Origin: Streptomyces sp. STR69
GTDB taxonomy: Bacteria > Actinomycetota > Actinomycetes > Streptomycetales > Streptomycetaceae
DNA length: 64,000 bases
Assembly: GCF_024519455.1 (NCBI RefSeq)
Contig: NZ_JALJRY010000001.1
Span: 12,972-76,971 of the forward strand
Direction of reading: 5' to 3'
Each line of letters opens with the position of its first letter. The first letter of the stretch is position 1. The notes beneath the pieces were generated by a model. It was not told the origin of the DNA. It saw only the letters and a list, made by a program, of their open reading frames with translations, and made no database searches. A program made the position numbers and the translations under genes. Positions 63,564 to 64,000 of this stretch are shown here, piece after piece.

Positions 63564-64000
63564 CTATCTGCGGGCAACACCCTCCGCCCGCGCCGCCGCG
63601 GCAACAGCCGCCGTAACCGCAGGCGCGACCCGCTCATCGAACGGTGACGGAATCACATAGTCCGCGGCGAGATCGTCGCCGACGACACCGGCCAGCGCCT
63701 CGGCCGCCGCGATCTTCATCCCCTCGGTGATCCGAGACGCCCGCACCTGCAGCGCGCCCGCGAAGATGCCCGGGAACGCCAGCACGTTGTTGATCTGGTT
63801 CGGGAAGTCGGACCGGCCCGTGGCGACGACCGCCGCGTACTTGTGCGCCACATCGGGGTGCACCTCGGGGTCCGGGTTGGCCATGGCGAAGACGAACGCG
63901 CCCTCGGCCATGGAAGCCACCGCCGGCTCCGGGACCGTACCGCCGGAGACACCGATGAAGACGTCGGCGCCTTCCAGCGCCGCTTCCAGCGTCCCCGAGA
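63564..64000 (-). CDS. NAD-type malic enzyme, C-terminal part (5' end outside window)
   Basis: 145 residues visible; the reading frame stays open to 64000. The sequence DVFIGVSGGTVPEPA, FVFAMANPDPEV, YAAVVATGRSDFPNQINNVLAFPGIF and VIPSPFDERVAPAV are typical of the malic enzyme NAD domain. It oxidatively decarboxylates malate to pyruvate. There is no phosphotransacetylase-like extension after it, so it is the short type. Confidence 0.93.
   Translation of the reverse strand, partial: SGTLEAALEGADVFIGVSGGTVPEPAVASMAEGAFVFAMANPDPEVHPDVAHKYAAVVATGRSDFPNQINNVLAFPGIFAGALQVRASRITEGMKIAAAEALAGVVGDDLAADYVIPSPFDERVAPAVTAAVAAAARAEGVARR

Overview
The window is a high-GC actinomycete chromosome segment, almost certainly Streptomyces. 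Codon third positions are strongly G/C, and several marks typical of the genus are present: a conservon (cvnA-D), a lon gene preceded by a HAIR-like element, a chitinase preceded by a DasR-like box, a separate Ku/LigD-polymerase pair, and a fused 2-oxoglutarate metabolism enzyme (Kgd). The layout looks like ordinary chromosome with one large accessory island on the right. I see no tRNA, rRNA, CRISPR array, transposase or phage gene.

Region by region: (1) 0-3.3 kb, two secreted glycosidases on the minus strand (GH16 glucanase-like, GH18 chitinase-like) sharing a C-terminal cysteine repeat and putative control sites. (2) 3.4-9.7 kb, a membrane acyltransferase with a duplicated 3' end, a secreted nuclease, and an orphan ketosynthase that carries an extra N-terminal domain and also has a duplicated 3' tail. 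(3) 9.7-11.7 kb, divergent ku and LigD-type polymerase (non-homologous end joining). (4) 11.9-24.4 kb, housekeeping and accessory genes: NERD protein, dual-specificity-type phosphatase, lipoprotein plus orphan sensor kinase, secreted SH3-like protein, a RodA/FtsW-PBP pair, ADP-ribosylglycohydrolase, AurF-like diiron enzyme, TetR regulator, NlpC/P60 hydrolase. (5) 24.5-30.1 kb, a complete conservon ending in a styrene-monooxygenase-like flavoprotein. (6) 30.4-43.3 kb, PP2C-like phosphatase, MarR, Lon, a rhomboid-like protein, an OmpR/histidine kinase pair and kgd.

(7) 43.3-57.7 kb is the most interesting part: nine genes, all on the minus strand. In transcription order they are an FxSxx-COOH-type precursor peptide (variant tail F-N-N-A-F), its radical SAM maturase, a separate HExxH enzyme, a TIR-NB-ARC-TPR protein, then a tightly overlapping set of a Trypco1-type small protein, a MoxR/BchI-like AAA ATPase, a BchD-like vWA protein, a CHAT (caspase-like) protease and a second TIR-NB-ARC-TPR protein with an extra N-terminal domain. 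This joins an Fxs peptide pathway to a vWA-MoxR-type conflict module with two potential suicide effectors (TIR and CHAT). I infer a peptide-linked defence or signalling system; function is not proven by sequence.

(8) 57.9-64 kb, small conserved genes, one apparent frameshifted gene, a DUF4097-PadR operon with palindromic operators, a Clp-N/HTH operon with twin operators over its start, a zinc-type oxidoreductase, and the end of a malic enzyme running off the window.
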